Shown: in pieces, positions 47,732 to 60,759 of the stretch
Layout of the letters: each line of letters starts with the position of its first letter
Position numbering within the stretch: position 1 is the first letter of the stretch
Source: Perilla frutescens
Lineage: Eukaryota; Streptophyta; Magnoliopsida; Lamiales; Lamiaceae
Direction: 5' to 3'
Assembly (NCBI GenBank): GCA_026008535.1
Contig: BRKX01000014.1
Coordinates: 6,323,001 to 6,387,000 of the forward strand
DNA: 64,000 nt
The notes under the pieces: model-generated
What the model saw: the letters and a program-made list of their open reading frames with translations, nothing else
Database searches by the model: none
What the model was told of the DNA's origin: nothing
Position numbers and translations under genes: made by a program

Positions 47732-48871
47732 GCACCCCTTCACCAACAGCCATCAAATCACTATAAATAAAGCCTTCAGAATGGTATTCAATCAATCAAC
47801 AACACAACATAACAAGTCATTCAAATAGATTCGAATTCACAAGTATTAAATACATGTCATATCATATAGTGCATCCTAGGAACGCCGTTCTCTTATTCTG
47901 GATATCGAATTATTCACCGAAGATTAGATTTGGAGTAAAACAATTCTAATTTTATTAGTCATTTATCTTGGAGACGATTGCCGAAGTCAGTGTGTACAAT
48001 TACGAGACAATTTACTCTTACGGAGAGAGAATCCAATTCTCGACTCAACTAAGCCTAACTTATGTCCCTTTCAAGAGAAGAAAGATATACATTACCCAAC
48101 AGTCAGAATCCATTTAATATACAAAATTCGAAATGAATATCACCCAAAAATTAGAAGAGCAATGATTAATTTAAAGAATTAGAGGTTGGATGAGAGTTCG
48201 AAATTGATGTCGGATTTTGAGGTCGACAGTGCGTCTTCTCTCCTCCCCTTTTGGTTGTGATCGATCAAGTTTTTCCCATTTTTTGGTGTTAGTTTTCTAG
48301 AGACCAGGTCCAATCTTATCCATGGAAGGGTTTTGACTCAGTCTCTTCTTTAACACCTACTAGAATTTTGACCCAGTCTCCTCTTCTTGTGAATGTCTCT
48401 CTTAGACCTCCCTGATCTCACTTTCTCCTTTACCTTTGATCTCGTGCTCGAGGTCATATCGTTCAACCTCATACTTTATTAGGCCGCGTTACTTCGGGCC
48501 TTACGAAAAATTACCTCTACACTGTGAAAAACTTGCATAACTTAGCTCAAATCTTTTCAAACATTTTCAGGTCAGTAGGCTGGCACGTGAACATGACAAT
48601 GCTGAGAAATGGGCTTTGTTATTTACCTATTTTTCGTTATCTCTTTTGTTAGTATTCTGTTGAGAATTGATCTTCCGCACTTATGATAATCGTTTGTTAA
48701 ACACTAAGAACTCTGGTCTTAGTGTTATGGATAAGCATATATTATTGTAGAGTATGTTTGATGGTTCTGAGTCTTTTGTTGAGGTTTTGTTAATCAAATT
48801 AACCTTTCTTTCCCACTTCTTAATTCCAACCCCCGTGGCGTCTATTTACACAGTCTTTTGGGATCGAGGCG
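47732..48871. other. Intergenic DNA with a possible LTR fragment
   Basis: The part at about 47860-48096 has TCTTGGAGACGATTGCCGAA, CTTACGGA and an end TTACCCAACA, matching the pattern of the 14160-14727 block; TATAAATAAAG lies near 47762. The rest (48100-48871) is GC-richer, with no sustained frame. Confidence 0.35.
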
Positions 48872-50015
48872 CTACAAAGGCAGTGACAATATAATAAGAT
48901 TTTGATGACGCTCAAGAAAGAGGCCATGATGAATTGTGTTTTTGAGATAACGGAGAAGTCGTTTCGTAACAGACCAATGAAGCTCGGAAGAAGAATGCAT
49001 GAACTGAGCTAATTTGTTGGTGGCATAAGAGATATTAGGTCTAGTCAGTGCTAGATATTGCAAAGCACCAACAACCTGTCTGTAGAGTTTAGCATCTGCC
49101 GAAGGAGAACCTGAAGATGAAGAGGGAGTGAGGACATGGGCATTATATATTCCTCTCACCAATCCACCCTAGTCTTCTATAAATATTTCTGCCACCATAC
49201 CGACACCGATGACACCAATGCCAAGTACCGTAACTGAGCCTTCCTTGCCATTATTGCAGTCTGCTATTGATATCATGCCGATACAGCCCTTTGCAGATAA
49301 CCACTCTTCTTCTTCCTCTTCTTTATTCAATCTAGTCCATGTCTCTTTATTGATAGTAGCAGATGAGACAAGAGAAATAACTGATTCACTGAGAGATGCA
49401 AAGATAGCATGAAGAATAAGTTGATCTTGACGTCGCCAAGGAAGCTGTGTTGGATTTGGAATGATTTTCGCATCTTCAGTGATTGTGGCAGGTAGACATG
49501 TATTACTGCCATCAAGATAACCAAGCAAATCCAACCCAAAAAATAAGGCATTGAACTGAGCTTTCCAAGAGAAAATTTTTAGTGATATGAGTTTTAATGG
49601 TAATTGCATAGCAACAATAATGGTGATGAGATTAGGAGAGGAAGTGGATATTTGTGTAGAAGGAGGAATTGATGGTGGTGTATCAATGGTGGACGACATT
49701 GATGAGTAGGGAGAAAGAAAAAAAACAACAAGATTGTTTATCTCGTATCAGAGATTGCTCTGATACCATGACAGAATAAGGAATTTTGTATTGAAACTAT
49801 ATTCTTATTCACATAATTTCAATATACAAGAGTGTTATTTATACAAATATGACAAACAAACAAGAGCTAAGTATCATTCTTTAGGATAAGAGAGATATTA
49901 ATAATAGCTATCAATAACCATGTTATCTTGAGATTTGTTGAGACTTGATATGCACCAATAACTTGAATTCATTGGACTCTTTTGCTTCCGTATCAGTGGT
50001 GGACTTTCTCTAACA
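48872..50015 (-). mobile_element. Deletion-derived copia remnant (LTR, gag, RT end)
   Basis: On the minus strand: 5' LTR 50015-49769 (TGTTAGAGAAAG...TTCTGTCA, 247 bp); primer-binding site TGGTATCAGAGC (49768-49757); and a gag start at 49699 (MSSTIDTPPS, then SWKAQFNALFFGLDLLGYL and WRRQDQLILHAIFASL) to about 49175. Nearly all of protease, integrase and RT is missing. Text resumes with the RT end (GSPSADAKLYRQVVGALQYL, TRPNISYATNKLAQFMH) at 49162-48872. No 3' LTR was found. It is not closely related to the other two copia elements. Confidence 0.85.
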
Positions 50016-50155
50016 CATTGTCTGAATTTTTATAATTTGAAAAAATGATCTATATTAGTTTGCGAAAATTTTATTGTGATTTTCTTTCCTCGTGTAGCTT
50101 TTCCGTTAGTGCACTGGACCTCCGGGTTCAGGGCACTACAATATAATAAACAAAT
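50016..50155. other. Short spacer before the truncated Athila LTR
   Basis: No feature recognised. The break of the left LTR lies at its right edge. Confidence 0.5.
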
Positions 50156-50495
50156 ACTATAACTAGTTTGCATGAGTTGATTAAATTAATCTTTGCATCA
50201 AGGATCGGTTAATTGAGCTAGAGTGGAGTTAGTTGGAATCCGGGATATCTCTTTAATAACTGTTAGAATCTGTTCTCTGCATATTTATTTATTTAATTTG
50301 ATTTTATTATTGCTCTCGTTAAATTCAGTTTAAAAGTCTCAAAACCCCCGTTTGAAGTTTGGATATACAGATTGAAAATAAGGAGTGATTCTCGCCGGTC
50401 CTTTAGGAGACGATCCTGCTCGCCACTGTACTCTGCAGTAAGGGCTTACCGACTGATTGTCGGGACATTTATTTTTGGTGAAAAACGACGTACCA
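50156..50495 (+). repeat. Truncated 5' LTR of the Athila element
   Basis: 340 bp matching 60211-60550. I count 11 differences, all transitions (about 3.2%). It ends ACGTACCA. Confidence 0.9.
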
Positions 50496-50500
50496 AATTT

Positions 50501-50518
50501 TGGCGCCATTGCCGGGGA
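50501..50518 (+). other. Primer-binding site, tRNA-Asp type
   Basis: TGGCGCCATTGCCGGGGA starts 5 nt after the LTR. The usual Athila site is TGGCGCCGTTGCCGGGGA, so there is one G-to-A change. Confidence 0.85.
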
Positions 50519-50592
50519 CTGGTTCTAAGCAGCGATTACTCTTGTTTTTCAGTTTGTGTTTTCACTTTGTTTATTTTTTATTTTTTTTGTGC

Positions 50593-53500
50593 ATGACCCG
50601 TTCCTCTGCAGAAGATGAGTTAGTGTACGATCCAGAGCCTGAAAGAAGGTTACACCGTTTGAGGAAGGCTGCTCGAAAAGCTAGGGAGGCTTTGGAATCT
50701 GAACAAAGAGACCTCGGTCTTCAACAGCTGTTCAACATTGCAGACAATATAAATCCACGTAACAATCAGGAGCCACCTGCCAACCACGAAGAAAACCGAG
50801 CCTTAGTCAGGCTGATGCGGCGGAGCCAGCTCCTTTGATTCGAGAGCTTGGTTGTCATCGAAACAATTGCCCTATCTGCATAGTTCTGCCCACCATCGCT
50901 CATAATGCGGAGATCCGACCGGGTTTCATACAAGTACTACCCAAGTTCAGTGATGCCCCTAGAGAAAGTGCGCATACGCACTTAGCAGAATTTGTCCAAG
51001 TTCAGTGATGCCCCTGGAGAAAGTGCGCATACGCACTTAGCAGAATTTGATTGGGTTTGCTCTACCTTGCTTCCTCAAGGCTTCACAGACAACAACCTTC
51101 ATTTGTTAACTTTTTCACATACGTTGCATGGACGGGCAAGGGAATGGCTATTTGATCTTCCACCAGGTTCGATCACTACCTGGGATGAGATGGAAGAACA
51201 ATTTCTGCGTAAATTCTTTCCAGAAACTAGAGCTGCAAACCTTCGAATGGCCATTAGTAGCATCAAGCAGAAGCCGAATGAAGGTTTGGCCGATTATTAG
51301 GCAAGGTTTCAGCAACTATGTCGAAGGTGTCCAGACCATGGATTCACCGACTATCAGTTGTTCACCAATTATTTCTATCGTGGCATGTCAACGTTTGACA
51401 GAAAGATTGTTAATGCTGCTAGTGGAGGTTCACTCACTAACAAAACTTTGGCAGAGGCAAAGCAACTGATCATGGACATGGTGTCCGGAGGACAGCAGTA
51501 TGATGATGAAGATGAAGGGCGACACAGACCAATGAAAGCCATTGATCGAGCAGAAGGTTCTGGAGTAACTGAGAAACTTGATGCACTCACATCTTTGGTT
51601 CGTGGCTTAGCTGTTGCACAAACAAAAGGCTCTCGATGTGGAGTATGTTCAGAGAATGGACACTTTTCTGATGAGTGTCCTACATTGCACGAGTCGGCCA
51701 CTGAACAAGCTTGCTATGGTTCGGGTGATACACAGCAAGATGCACTCAAAGGGATTTACTATGATGCTCCACGAGGAGATAACTTTAGGCGCAGGAAGAA
51801 CAATGATCCTTACTCCAACACCTACAATCCATGCTGGAGAGATCACCCCAATTTCTGATGAAAACAACCTGGAGATCAGCTTGTAGCTGGAGATTTACCT
51901 CCGCGACCCCCGAGAGACAGTCAGTATGCCCATACTGACAAGCATGTTCCCAGCATGAGCGATATTATGAAATGTCTCGAGCAAAGCAGTACTTTGGTGA
52001 ACAATTTGGCACACAGTCAGAAGGCTTTCCAGCAAGAGACCCAAGCTGCTCTAGGCAGTATGGGCACACAGATCACTCAGCTTGCCACACAGATGAATAA
52101 GATGCAAGGGAATCAAGGGAAGCTCCCATCCCAGACTGAATAGAATCACAGAGACAATGTGAGTGCAGTAATACTTAGGAGTGGAAAAGAGTTAGTTGAA
52201 GTTGAGCCAAAGAAACAGAACACCCGGCAGTATGGGCATACTGCCGATACTGAAGGCAGGATGGAAGCTGAAGACAAGCAAGCTGTAGCTCAGGATGCCC
52301 CTACTGAGGTACGTGCACCATCTAAAATTTCTAATCCTATTTATGCAGCTCCTTTTCCTTCCAGGTTGGCAAAGCATAAGAAGGATGACAATGAAAAGGA
52401 GATCCTCAAGTTGTTCAAGAAAGTGGAAATCAATCTCCCATTGTTTGATGCTATCAAACAAGTTCCCAGATACGCCAAATTCTTGAAGGAGCTCTGTGCA
52501 AAGAAGATACGGTATGGGAAGGATGCAAGAATCACGGTTAGTGAGAATGTGTCTGCGGTTATTCAATGAAAGTTACCACAAAAATGCCGAGACCCAGGTA
52601 TGTTCACTATCCCTTGCATCATTGGGAGTAAGAAGGTCGACAGTGTCATGTTAGACTTAGGAGCATCCATCAATGTCATGCCTCTATCTATGTACAAAGA
52701 TCTGCAGTTAGGTCCTATGAAGGATACCCGAGTCATAATTTAGTTGGCCGATAGATCCAATGCTTATCCCCAAGGTGTTGTAGAGGATGTTCTTGTCAAG
52801 GTAAATGATTTAATTTTTCCTGTGGATTTTTATATTGTTGATATGAATGACTCTCTGTCTGCTCATAGGCCTTTGATCTTGTTAGGTCATCCATTTATGA
52901 AAACAGCAAGAACTAAGATAGATGTTGATAAAGGCATGTTGAGTTTTGAATTTGATGGGGACATAGTCACATTTAACATCTTTGAGGCTATGAAACATGT
53001 CGAGGATCCTGAAGCGTTGTATATGGTTGATATTGTTGATTCTCTAGTTGACGAGTTTGTGGAGTGTAATTTCAGGGAAGACAAACTTGAGCAGGTACTT
53101 TTTGGTGGAGTTTCTAACACAATTGCAGATTCAGAAAAAGAAGAGGCAATTCGTGAGATTATCCAGCAGTTGTATGCCACCGAGGAATTTCCAGCCAGGA
53201 ACATGACCGGTCGTATGCCCTTACCGACGAACACAGAACCAATATTGCCATCCCACGTGAAAGCCCCGGTTCTGGAGCTAAAGGTTCTTCTTGAGCATTT
53301 AAAATATGCTTATCTGGGGAAGGACGACACAATGCCTGTCATCATCAGCAAGGATCTTTCCTCCGATCAAGAAAACCGATTGGTCGAAATTCTGAAAAAG
53401 CATCAAGGAGCTATAGGGTGGACCTTAGCCGATATCAAAGGGATTAGTCCAGACATTTGCATGCACCGGATATTCCTTGAGCCAGAGTGTAAGCCATCTT

Positions 53501-56172
53501 GAGATCCACAGAGAAAATTAAACCCGGTGATGAAAGAAGTGGTTCTCAAAGAGATACTCAAGCTGCTCCAGCTTGGGATCATTTACCCAATTTTCAACAG
53601 TGAATGGGTCAGTCCAGTACACGTTGTCCCTAAGAAATCCGGTTTCCAGCTTGTGAAGAATGAGAATAACGAGTTGATTTCGATGCGGTTGCAGACCGGT
53701 TGGCGCATGTGTATCGATTTTAGAAAACTAAATGATGCAACACGCAAAGATCACTTCCCTTCACCGTTCATTGATGAGATGCTTGAACGTTTGGCAGGGA
53801 AATCGTTCTTTTGCTTCCTCGACGGATACTCGGGCTACTTTCAGATTTTTGGCGCCCAAGAGAACCGGGAAAAGACGACTTTCACATGCCCCTTTGGAAT
53901 GTTTACCTGCCGAAAAATGCCATTTGGGTTGTGTAACGCTCCTGGCACCTTCCAACGGTGTATGATGAGCATTTTTTCTGACTTGATCGAGAGCTGCATC
54001 GAGATTTTTATGGATGATTTTACAGTTCATAGAGATTCTTTCGAGCAATGCATAAAGCACCTAGATAAGATCCTTCAAAGGTGTGTCGAGACTGATTTGG
54101 TGTTGAATTTTGAGAAATGTCACTTTATGGTGCAACAAGGCATCGTACTTGGCCATGTCATTTCTGCGAAAGGGATCGAAGTCGATAAAGCAAAGGTTGA
54201 TTTAATCGTGAGGCTTCCTTACCCTTCTAATGAGAAAGAAATCCGAGCTTTTCTAGGCCATGCAAGATTCTACCGGCGCTTTATTTAAGACTTCTCCAAA
54301 ATCGCCCAACCGATGACCAAGTTGCTGCAAAAAGATGCTCCATTCTTTTTTGATGACCAATGCAAAGAAGCCTTCAATATTTTGAAGGCAAAACTTACCT
54401 CTGCTCCGTTCATTCAACCACCCCAATGGGGCCTTCCTTTTGAGCTCATGTGCGACGCTAGTGACTTCGCGGTTCGAGCGGTACTTGGACAAAAGAGTGG
54501 GAAGCAGAGCCATGTCATCTATTAAGCCTCCAAGACTCTTAATCCAGCTCAATACAATTACACAACCACTGAGAAGGAGCTCCTAGCAAATGTCTTCGTA
54601 TGTGAGAAGTTTCGGTCCTATATTGTGGGATCCAAAGTTGTGGTGTATACAGATCATGCCGCTTTGAAGTATTTACTGTCCAAAAAGGAATCCAAGCCTC
54701 GTTTGATTCGTTGGGTACTCCTTTTGCAAGAGTTTGATCTGGAAATCAAAGATAAGAAGGGTGCTGAAAATAATGTTGCTGACCATCTGAGCAGACTGAT
54801 GACACAGTCCGACGGTATGCCCATATCGGATGACTTCCCAGACGAGCTCTTACTGGCCGCCGCCAGTGCAACCCCGTGGTATGCTGATTTGGTGAACTAT
54901 CTCGCAACTGGGATGTTTCCTAAAGGAACTGAAACAGCAACGAAAAATAAGTTGAAGAGCCAAGCCAAGTATTTCATTTAGGACGAACCCTACTTATGGA
55001 AAACATGTGCTGACAAAGTCATTCGACGCTGCATTCCAGATGACGAGATCTAGTCAATTCTCGAGTTTTTCCATGGTCATGCCTGTGGAGGCTACTTTGG
55101 ACCCAAGCGGACAGCTCGTAAAATTCTCGATTGTGATTTTTATTGGGAAACCATCTTCAAAGATGTTTACTTCTTCTGCAAGACTTGCGATCGTTGCCAA
55201 CGCCTTGGTAATATTTCCTCCAGAAACGAGATACCTCAAGTGCCTATCTTGGTGTGTGAGATTTTTTATGTATGGGGCATGGACTTCATGGGCCCCTTTC
55301 CGAGCTCCTTCGGCAAATCATACATCCTTTTGGCTGTCGATTATGTCTCCAAATGGGTTGAAGTTCAAGCTACTTCGACTAATGATTCCAAAGTGGTGGC
55401 TAAATTTCTGAAAACTCAAATCTTCCAACGATTTGGTGTTCCTCGAGCCATAATTAGTGACCAAGGCACTCACTTCTGCAATCGGACATTGGAAGCCTTG
55501 TTCAAGAAATATGGAGTTCATCATCGAGTTGCTACAGCTTATCACCCGCAATCTAATGGACAGGCCGAAGTTTCTAATTGAGAAATCAAGAACATTTTGG
55601 AGAAAACTGTCAATCCTTCCCGGAAAGACTGGAGCATGCGCCTGGATGATGCAGTATGGGCATACCGCACAACCTACAAGTCACCTATCGGCATGTCCCC
55701 TTACAGATTGATTTTTGGCAAGCAGTGCCATCTTCCTGTGGAATTGGAACATCGAGCCTTCTGGGCAGTCAAACAATGCTGTCTTGATCCAACATTTGCC
55801 GGGTTTGAGAGAAAATACCAATTGCAAGAACATGAGGAAATTCGTTTGGAAGCTTATGATCACGTTCATTCCTACAAAGAGCGCACAAAATTCTTGCATG
55901 ACAAATACATCCGGAGGAAGAGTTTCGAATTTGGCCAGCAATTATTGTTGTTTAATGCTCGTCTCCGACTCATGCCGGAAAAGTTGAAGTCCCGTTGGAT
56001 GGGACCATATGAAGTTGTTCGAGTGAGCCCTCTCAGCGCAGTGGAGATTCGAAGCTTGTCTACGGATAAAATTCTCACCGTCAATGGACAGCTGTTAAAG
56101 CCATTTCTTGCTGGAATAGATTCACAGTCATTTGATGGGGTCGACTTGGTCACCCCGGAAATAACAGCGTAA
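50593..56172 (+). pseudogene. Athila gag-pol polyprotein, about a dozen stops
   Basis: Almost all of the polyprotein reads in one frame. It begins MTRSSAEDEL. Gag has SAHTHLAEF and a zinc knuckle CGVCSENGHFSDEC (about 51637-51678). Protease shows DLGASINVMP (about 52654). RT shows GWRMCIDFRKLNDATRKDHF (about 53700) and FMDDF (about 54009). RNase H shows CDASDFAVRAVLGQ and TDHAALKYLL. Integrase has an HHCC finger (CKTCDRCQRLGN, about 55174), MDFMGPFP, SDQGTHF and NGQAE. In-frame stops lie at 51298, 51856, 51859, 52141, 52567, 52741, 53500, 54286, 54523, 54979, 55051 and 55579. Nearly all fit C-to-T or G-to-A changes. A frameshift near 50800 is offset by the 55-bp duplication at 50941-51050. 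Confidence 0.93.
50941..51050. repeat. 55-bp tandem duplication inside Athila gag
   Basis: Two adjacent copies of a 55-bp unit starting CCAAGTTCAGTGATGCCCCT (50941-50995 and 50996-51050) differ by an A/G. As 55 is not a multiple of three, the duplication shifts frame by one; it restores the frame lost near 50800. Confidence 0.9.
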
Positions 56173-56614
56173 TCCTTTCCCGCCTGTTGAGCCGACGACG
56201 TTAACCAACGGCGCTTCTCGGGAGGCAACCTGATTTCTTTTCTCTTCTTGTTCCATTTATTTACTGTTTTATTTCTTTCTTTTCTATTTTTATTTGCGTA
56301 TTTTTATCATTTTAGTTAATTTTCGTTTTTATTATATAACAACAAAAAAAAAATCAAATTAGCTCGGTGGACTTATGACAATCCATCCAAGTGTACGTAG
56401 TTTTGCTTCTAAGTGTGGGGTAAGGGGCACCAGTTTAATTTTTCTAAGTAAGGAGGGGCTAAATTGCAAATTACATGATTCTATTTGGGGATCTTTTCCC
56501 TTACCCTAATTGGATTCAATTTAACCCCCGTTCCCCACTTTTCAAATTGTTACAGCCTCATTCGTTTTTTTTACTGCTTGTAGACTCCCGCGCCCTTTCA
56601 ACTTCCCAACCGCC
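56173..56614. other. Athila spacer between pol and the downstream frame
   Basis: Non-coding, T-rich, with AAGTGTGGGGTAAGGGG near 56410. Spacers of this kind are typical between Athila pol and the 3' gene. Confidence 0.6.
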
Positions 56615-57796
56615 ATGGCTAAACGGAAAGTCTCCAAGCCCGTTGCCACGCCACCACAGCCTCCGCCTGAAGCCCACACCGCCGGAAAACCCTCCCCGCC
56701 TCGAACACGCGGCTGAACCCTCGCCGGTGGCTCCAAGAAACGGCGACTCATAGCCAGCCCTTCTACTTCCGCTCGCGCCCACTCGCCGTCGCCAGAACCC
56801 GCCGGACTGGTAACCACCCCGTCTCCACCTCCTTCTGCCGCCACAACACCACTCCGTGCCCCCTCTCCCCCGCAATCGTCATCCTCATCGCCACCCCACC
56901 GAATTCGAAGCAAATCCACCACCGGCTGCCCTAACCGTCGCGTTGTCACCACGGATTTCTCTCAAACAGCCTCAGCCGATGTTCAACCCTCTCCAACCTC
57001 CACCAACCCTGCTCCGGCGTCTTCTAGTTCCTTAAATGATTCACATGCTATTCTCTTTCACTTGAGGGGGCGGGAATTTAATATGTCTGTGAACACTTTG
57101 AATGTGCTGTTGGGATTCGAATCTGCCATTTCTGTGACTAAGGATGATTATGACTCTGCTTGGTGTGATATACCTGACGAGCATGCTTTGGCGCTTTCTG
57201 ATCACTGGCATGCGTTATCTGTTGATGATCATTATGTGCCCCGTTTGTCAAAGAGTGCTAATATCCATGATGATGCTTTGCGTTTGAGTCATCGGTTCTT
57301 GTCTGTCAATTTTTTTGGTCGTGTCGATATGCTTAGCATAGTCACCAAGCAGGAGGTCTTCTTGTTAACTTGTATGTTGAAGCAAGAAAGAGTCAATTTT
57401 GGTTTTTGGTTAGCTTTACAGTAGCGGTACATCGCCAATCACCCACACGGTAAAGTCCTCCTTGGTCATTTTATTACCTTGTTGGCTGAAAAGTTGGAAG
57501 TTGATGTCCCTGATTTGGAGTCCATTCCCCCCACTGCTCTTACTTTGTCTGAACTAAACAATATGCGCCTGTTTTTCATTAACGCCTCCGGGCAATATCA
57601 GTTAGCTCGACCGGGTGTTTCGACCCCGAGTCCCTCTGTGGTTGCAGGTCCCTCCGTTACCCCCGCTTCTCTGCTACTGGCCATTGAGGCTCTCCTCACT
57701 CAGTCCACTCAACAGATCCTCCACCGCCTTGATGACATTGATGGGAGACTCACCGCCCTGGAGCAAGTGGTGATTCATATGAGCGACACCCCTTGA
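56615..57796 (+). pseudogene. Athila downstream ORF (plant transposon protein-like)
   Basis: It starts MAKRKVSKPV, followed by a Pro/Ser-rich basic region (to about 57030). A globular domain follows (HLRGREFNMSVNTLNVLLGF, DHWHALS, RLSHRFLSVNFFGR, TKQEVFLLTCMLK, GHFITLLAEKLEVDV) resembling the 'putative plant transposon protein' domain common in Athila 3' ORFs. A C-terminal coiled-coil-like part (LHRLDDIDGRLTALEQ) ends at 57796. Stops at 56714-56716 and 57422-57424 break it. Its function is unknown; no transmembrane segments typical of an env-like protein are visible. Minus-strand frames at 56542-56952 are shadows of the GC-rich region. Confidence 0.75.
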
Positions 57797-59140
57797 CTGC
57801 AAGAGTATTGGTCCATTTCTACCCCTTTTTGTTGTCGTTTGTTCATTTTCATTATGTGTGATTTGTTTTTGCTTTGAGCGCTTATGTGTTGTTTCCTTTT
57901 ACAGTGCGGACACTGTACAATTTTAAGTGTGGGGTGGGGAAACTCATACATACTCATGCTTAGTTTGTATTGTGTTTGTCTGTAATTTTTTTTATTTTGA
58001 ATGCAAGTGTGTCACTGTTTGAGATTAGATATAGAAGGAGAACGGGTTGTTGTGTTGGTTTGACTGGATTGTTTGGTTGATGATTTTGCGGATTAAATCA
58101 TGTGTTGCTTGGATGTGTTTGAGAATGATGGATGTGCAGTTTTGATCACTTTTGATAGCCCACATACGTGAGTTTTGAGCCTTGAGCATAAAAAAAAATT
58201 GAAACATCTTTATTACAGCTCGAAATTCCTTGGATGTGTGTGTGTCAGATTAGGGTTGCTTGATATTTGAATTGCCTAAATGTCATGCTTGTTTGATTGT
58301 TGAGTGTATTCATGAAGATGATAAAGGCAACTAGGAATTAACCTCATTTTGGCTTGAAATTACCCTACCCTTGCATTATCCCCTAGTAAGCTCTTTTGAG
58401 CCACAATTCCTAGTTCTTTTGAAAACCATACTTTAACGAGCCTTGGCCTTTCATTCCCACAACCTGTTTTGTCACCTTTTGGAAAATTATGCAAGTGTTA
58501 CTATACTTTTTGGAGCTGCGGAAGGGATTAAAAGGTACAAAAAAAATAAATTCACTGCCCTACTGTTGTGTTTGAAAAAAAAAGAGAGAGAAAGAGCTGT
58601 AGGGCAGGAGATATAGCAAAAGCTATATCTGAGATGAATTGAAGCACAATAAAGTACTTGAGCATGATTGTTGAACATTGCAGCCATCTATGAATGTTGA
58701 TACACTTACATGTTTTTCTTGTTATAGCCACTTATCCCAAAACTCTCCTACATCTGACCCTAGCCCCATTACAATCCAGAAGAAAAGACCTTTTGATTCG
58801 TGAGTAACTTGATTGATCAATTCATGCTATGACATGAGGGCAATTCTGTGTTGAAGATATCCAATCTTGACTGAGTGAATTCTTCCCATGCTACCCGTGT
58901 TTTGAGTGATTTTAGAGAGAATCTTTGGTGAGGCTGGATCGAGGTGCACATTCCTAACTCGAATGAAGAGTATATGCATGTTTATGAAACAAAATTGGTT
59001 TGTGGTGTGTGGATGGTTACATGACAGCCTGGAATTCTACTATTTTTGATCAAAGATAGTCACCCTTTGCATTTGTGATTTTAAATTTTTGTGTTTTGTG
59101 TTTAAGTATGCTCGAGGACGAGCAACGTCTTAGTGTAGGG
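57797..59140 (+). other. Athila 3' non-coding tail and polypurine region
   Basis: About 1.3 kb with no sustained frame. It has AAGTGTGGGGTGGGG near 57923 and an AAAAAAAAAGAGAGAGAAAGAG purine run near 58575. It ends GAGGACGAGCAACGTCTTAG with GTGTAGGG, the probable priming tract before the 3' LTR. Confidence 0.7.
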
Positions 59141-60550
59141 TAGTTTGATTGGACCATATTTTCCTAAGTTTTGGGGTATGTTTGATGTTTATTATTGCTA
59201 TGTAATTACCTAATTGCTCTATTTTGTGGGAAGAAGTGCCTTTTGAATTGAATGTAGGTAGAAAGCTCCATAGTGAAGAAAAAGCCGAGAGTCTTGACTA
59301 AAGTTGTGCATTTTGATGTAAGGAGATTTGAAACCGCAGTCAGTAAGGGCATACTGCAGGAGCTAAAGAATTCTGGGCGCAGTTCGTGGGCTTTAGCAAT
59401 TAGAACTGGGCCGATCCATGCATTTTTGAGACTTTCAGTGGGCCCAGACGTGAATTACAACCTGGAAATTATTTGGAGGCGGCTACAAAAAAGTCTACAG
59501 TCCTAAGGAGTCTTTTTGGTCAACTTACCTAGTTTAGATAGATATAGATTTTTATTTCCTAGTTAAGATAAACTATTTTATGGATATTAGATATATTAGG
59601 ATCCAATTTACTTTTAATCGGAAGAAACGAGAAGCAAGCGAACGAAAGAAAGCAGAGACGGATTCCATTCAGTTTTCATATTTTCTTTTCCAATTCATCG
59701 TGTTCCAAGCTCTCGATAATTTTATGCGATCAAGTTTAATTATGAGCTACAGCTAAAGTTCAATCATATCTCGGGTGACAACTTAACGAAGCTCTAGCCA
59801 AACAAATCGTGAGATCTAATTGCTTTATCATTTAATCGAATGCATGTATCTGTTGTTCTTAATTTTCATGTCGTTAATTGTTTCGGTGTTGCTATGTAGT
59901 TGTAAATATTTAGTAATACGAAATTAATTAGTAGCCAATTAAATCGGCCATCCGTAATTGTGGTTTAAGTTTAATTAGTGGTAAAACGGTTCTTCAGAGC
60001 CAGGGGAATAACAGTCAAGTCTCGATTGTCCTGTGTCAGAGTCAATTGGATTTGAATCGGGTTTCTCTAGGATTAAATGATGTCGGCTCATTAAACCTAT
60101 AGAGTGTCTCTTACGGTTGTCAGTCGATTAGGGAAATAATTGGTGAAGCATCTTCCTGGTTATCGAGAAATTATGGAGAAATTAGGTCGTGTCAGTAAGT
60201 GTCTTCGGCGACTATAACTGGTTTGCATGAGTTGATTAAATTAATCTTTGCATCAAGGATCGGTTAATTGAGCTAGAGTGGAGTTAGTTGGAATCCGGAA
60301 TATCTCTTTAATAACTGTTAGAATCTGTTCTCTGCATATTTATTTATTTAATTTGATTTTATTATTGCTCTCGTTAAATTCAGTTTAAAAGTCTCAAAAC
60401 CCCCGTTTGAAGTTTGGATATACAGATTGGAAATAAGGAGTAATTCTCACTGGTCCCTTGGGAGACGATCCTGCTCACCGCTGTACTCTGCAGTAAGGGC
60501 TTACCGACTGATTGTCGGGACATTTATTTTTGGTGAAAAACGACGCACCA
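59141..60550 (+). repeat. 3' LTR of the Athila element, about 1.4 kb
   Basis: The right end is fixed at 60550 (ACGCACCA) by comparison with the left LTR and primer site. The left end is estimated from the purine tract and is uncertain by a few bases. A short frame at 59273-59506 is not a gene. Confidence 0.85.
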
Positions 60551-60759
60551 GGGGTTTATAGGATAATTTTTTTAAAGATTACTTTTTGTTTTGGCATTTT
60601 CTATAAAAACACATGGTGTGTGTGTGTATGTGTAAACACTTGTTTTCATTAGATAAACTATATATACTTGTGTAGTTTGTATAATAGTTTGTAAATTATA
60701 CAAAAAGAGAAGTTACATTAAAAAATTTAGATGTGACAAGTTTGACCTTAAAGATATAG
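60551..60759. other. Spacer between Athila and the next copia element
   Basis: AT-rich, with a GT run at about 60616-60634. No gene. Confidence 0.6.

Larger units (their letters stand above)
50156..60550 (+). mobile_element. Athila-type Ty3/gypsy retrotransposon, left LTR truncated
   Basis: Layout: partial 5' LTR (50156-50495), tRNA-Asp-type primer site, gag-pol (50593-56172), an accessory downstream frame (56615-57796), a long non-coding tail with polypurine tract near 59130-59140, and a complete 3' LTR (about 59141-60550). The tRNA-Asp primer site, FMDDF reverse transcriptase, lack of a chromodomain and an extra 3' gene fit Athila. Frames carry many stops, so it is defective. The left LTR lacks about the first 1.07 kb. 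Confidence 0.92.

Noticed and set aside
55007..55411. 134-codon plus-strand frame within Athila
   Set aside because: Off-frame; the integrase zinc finger and core read in the polyprotein frame across the same region.
56542..56952. Minus-strand Gly/Arg-rich frames of 136 and 105 codons
   Set aside because: Shadows of the GC-rich Pro/Ser region of the Athila downstream frame.
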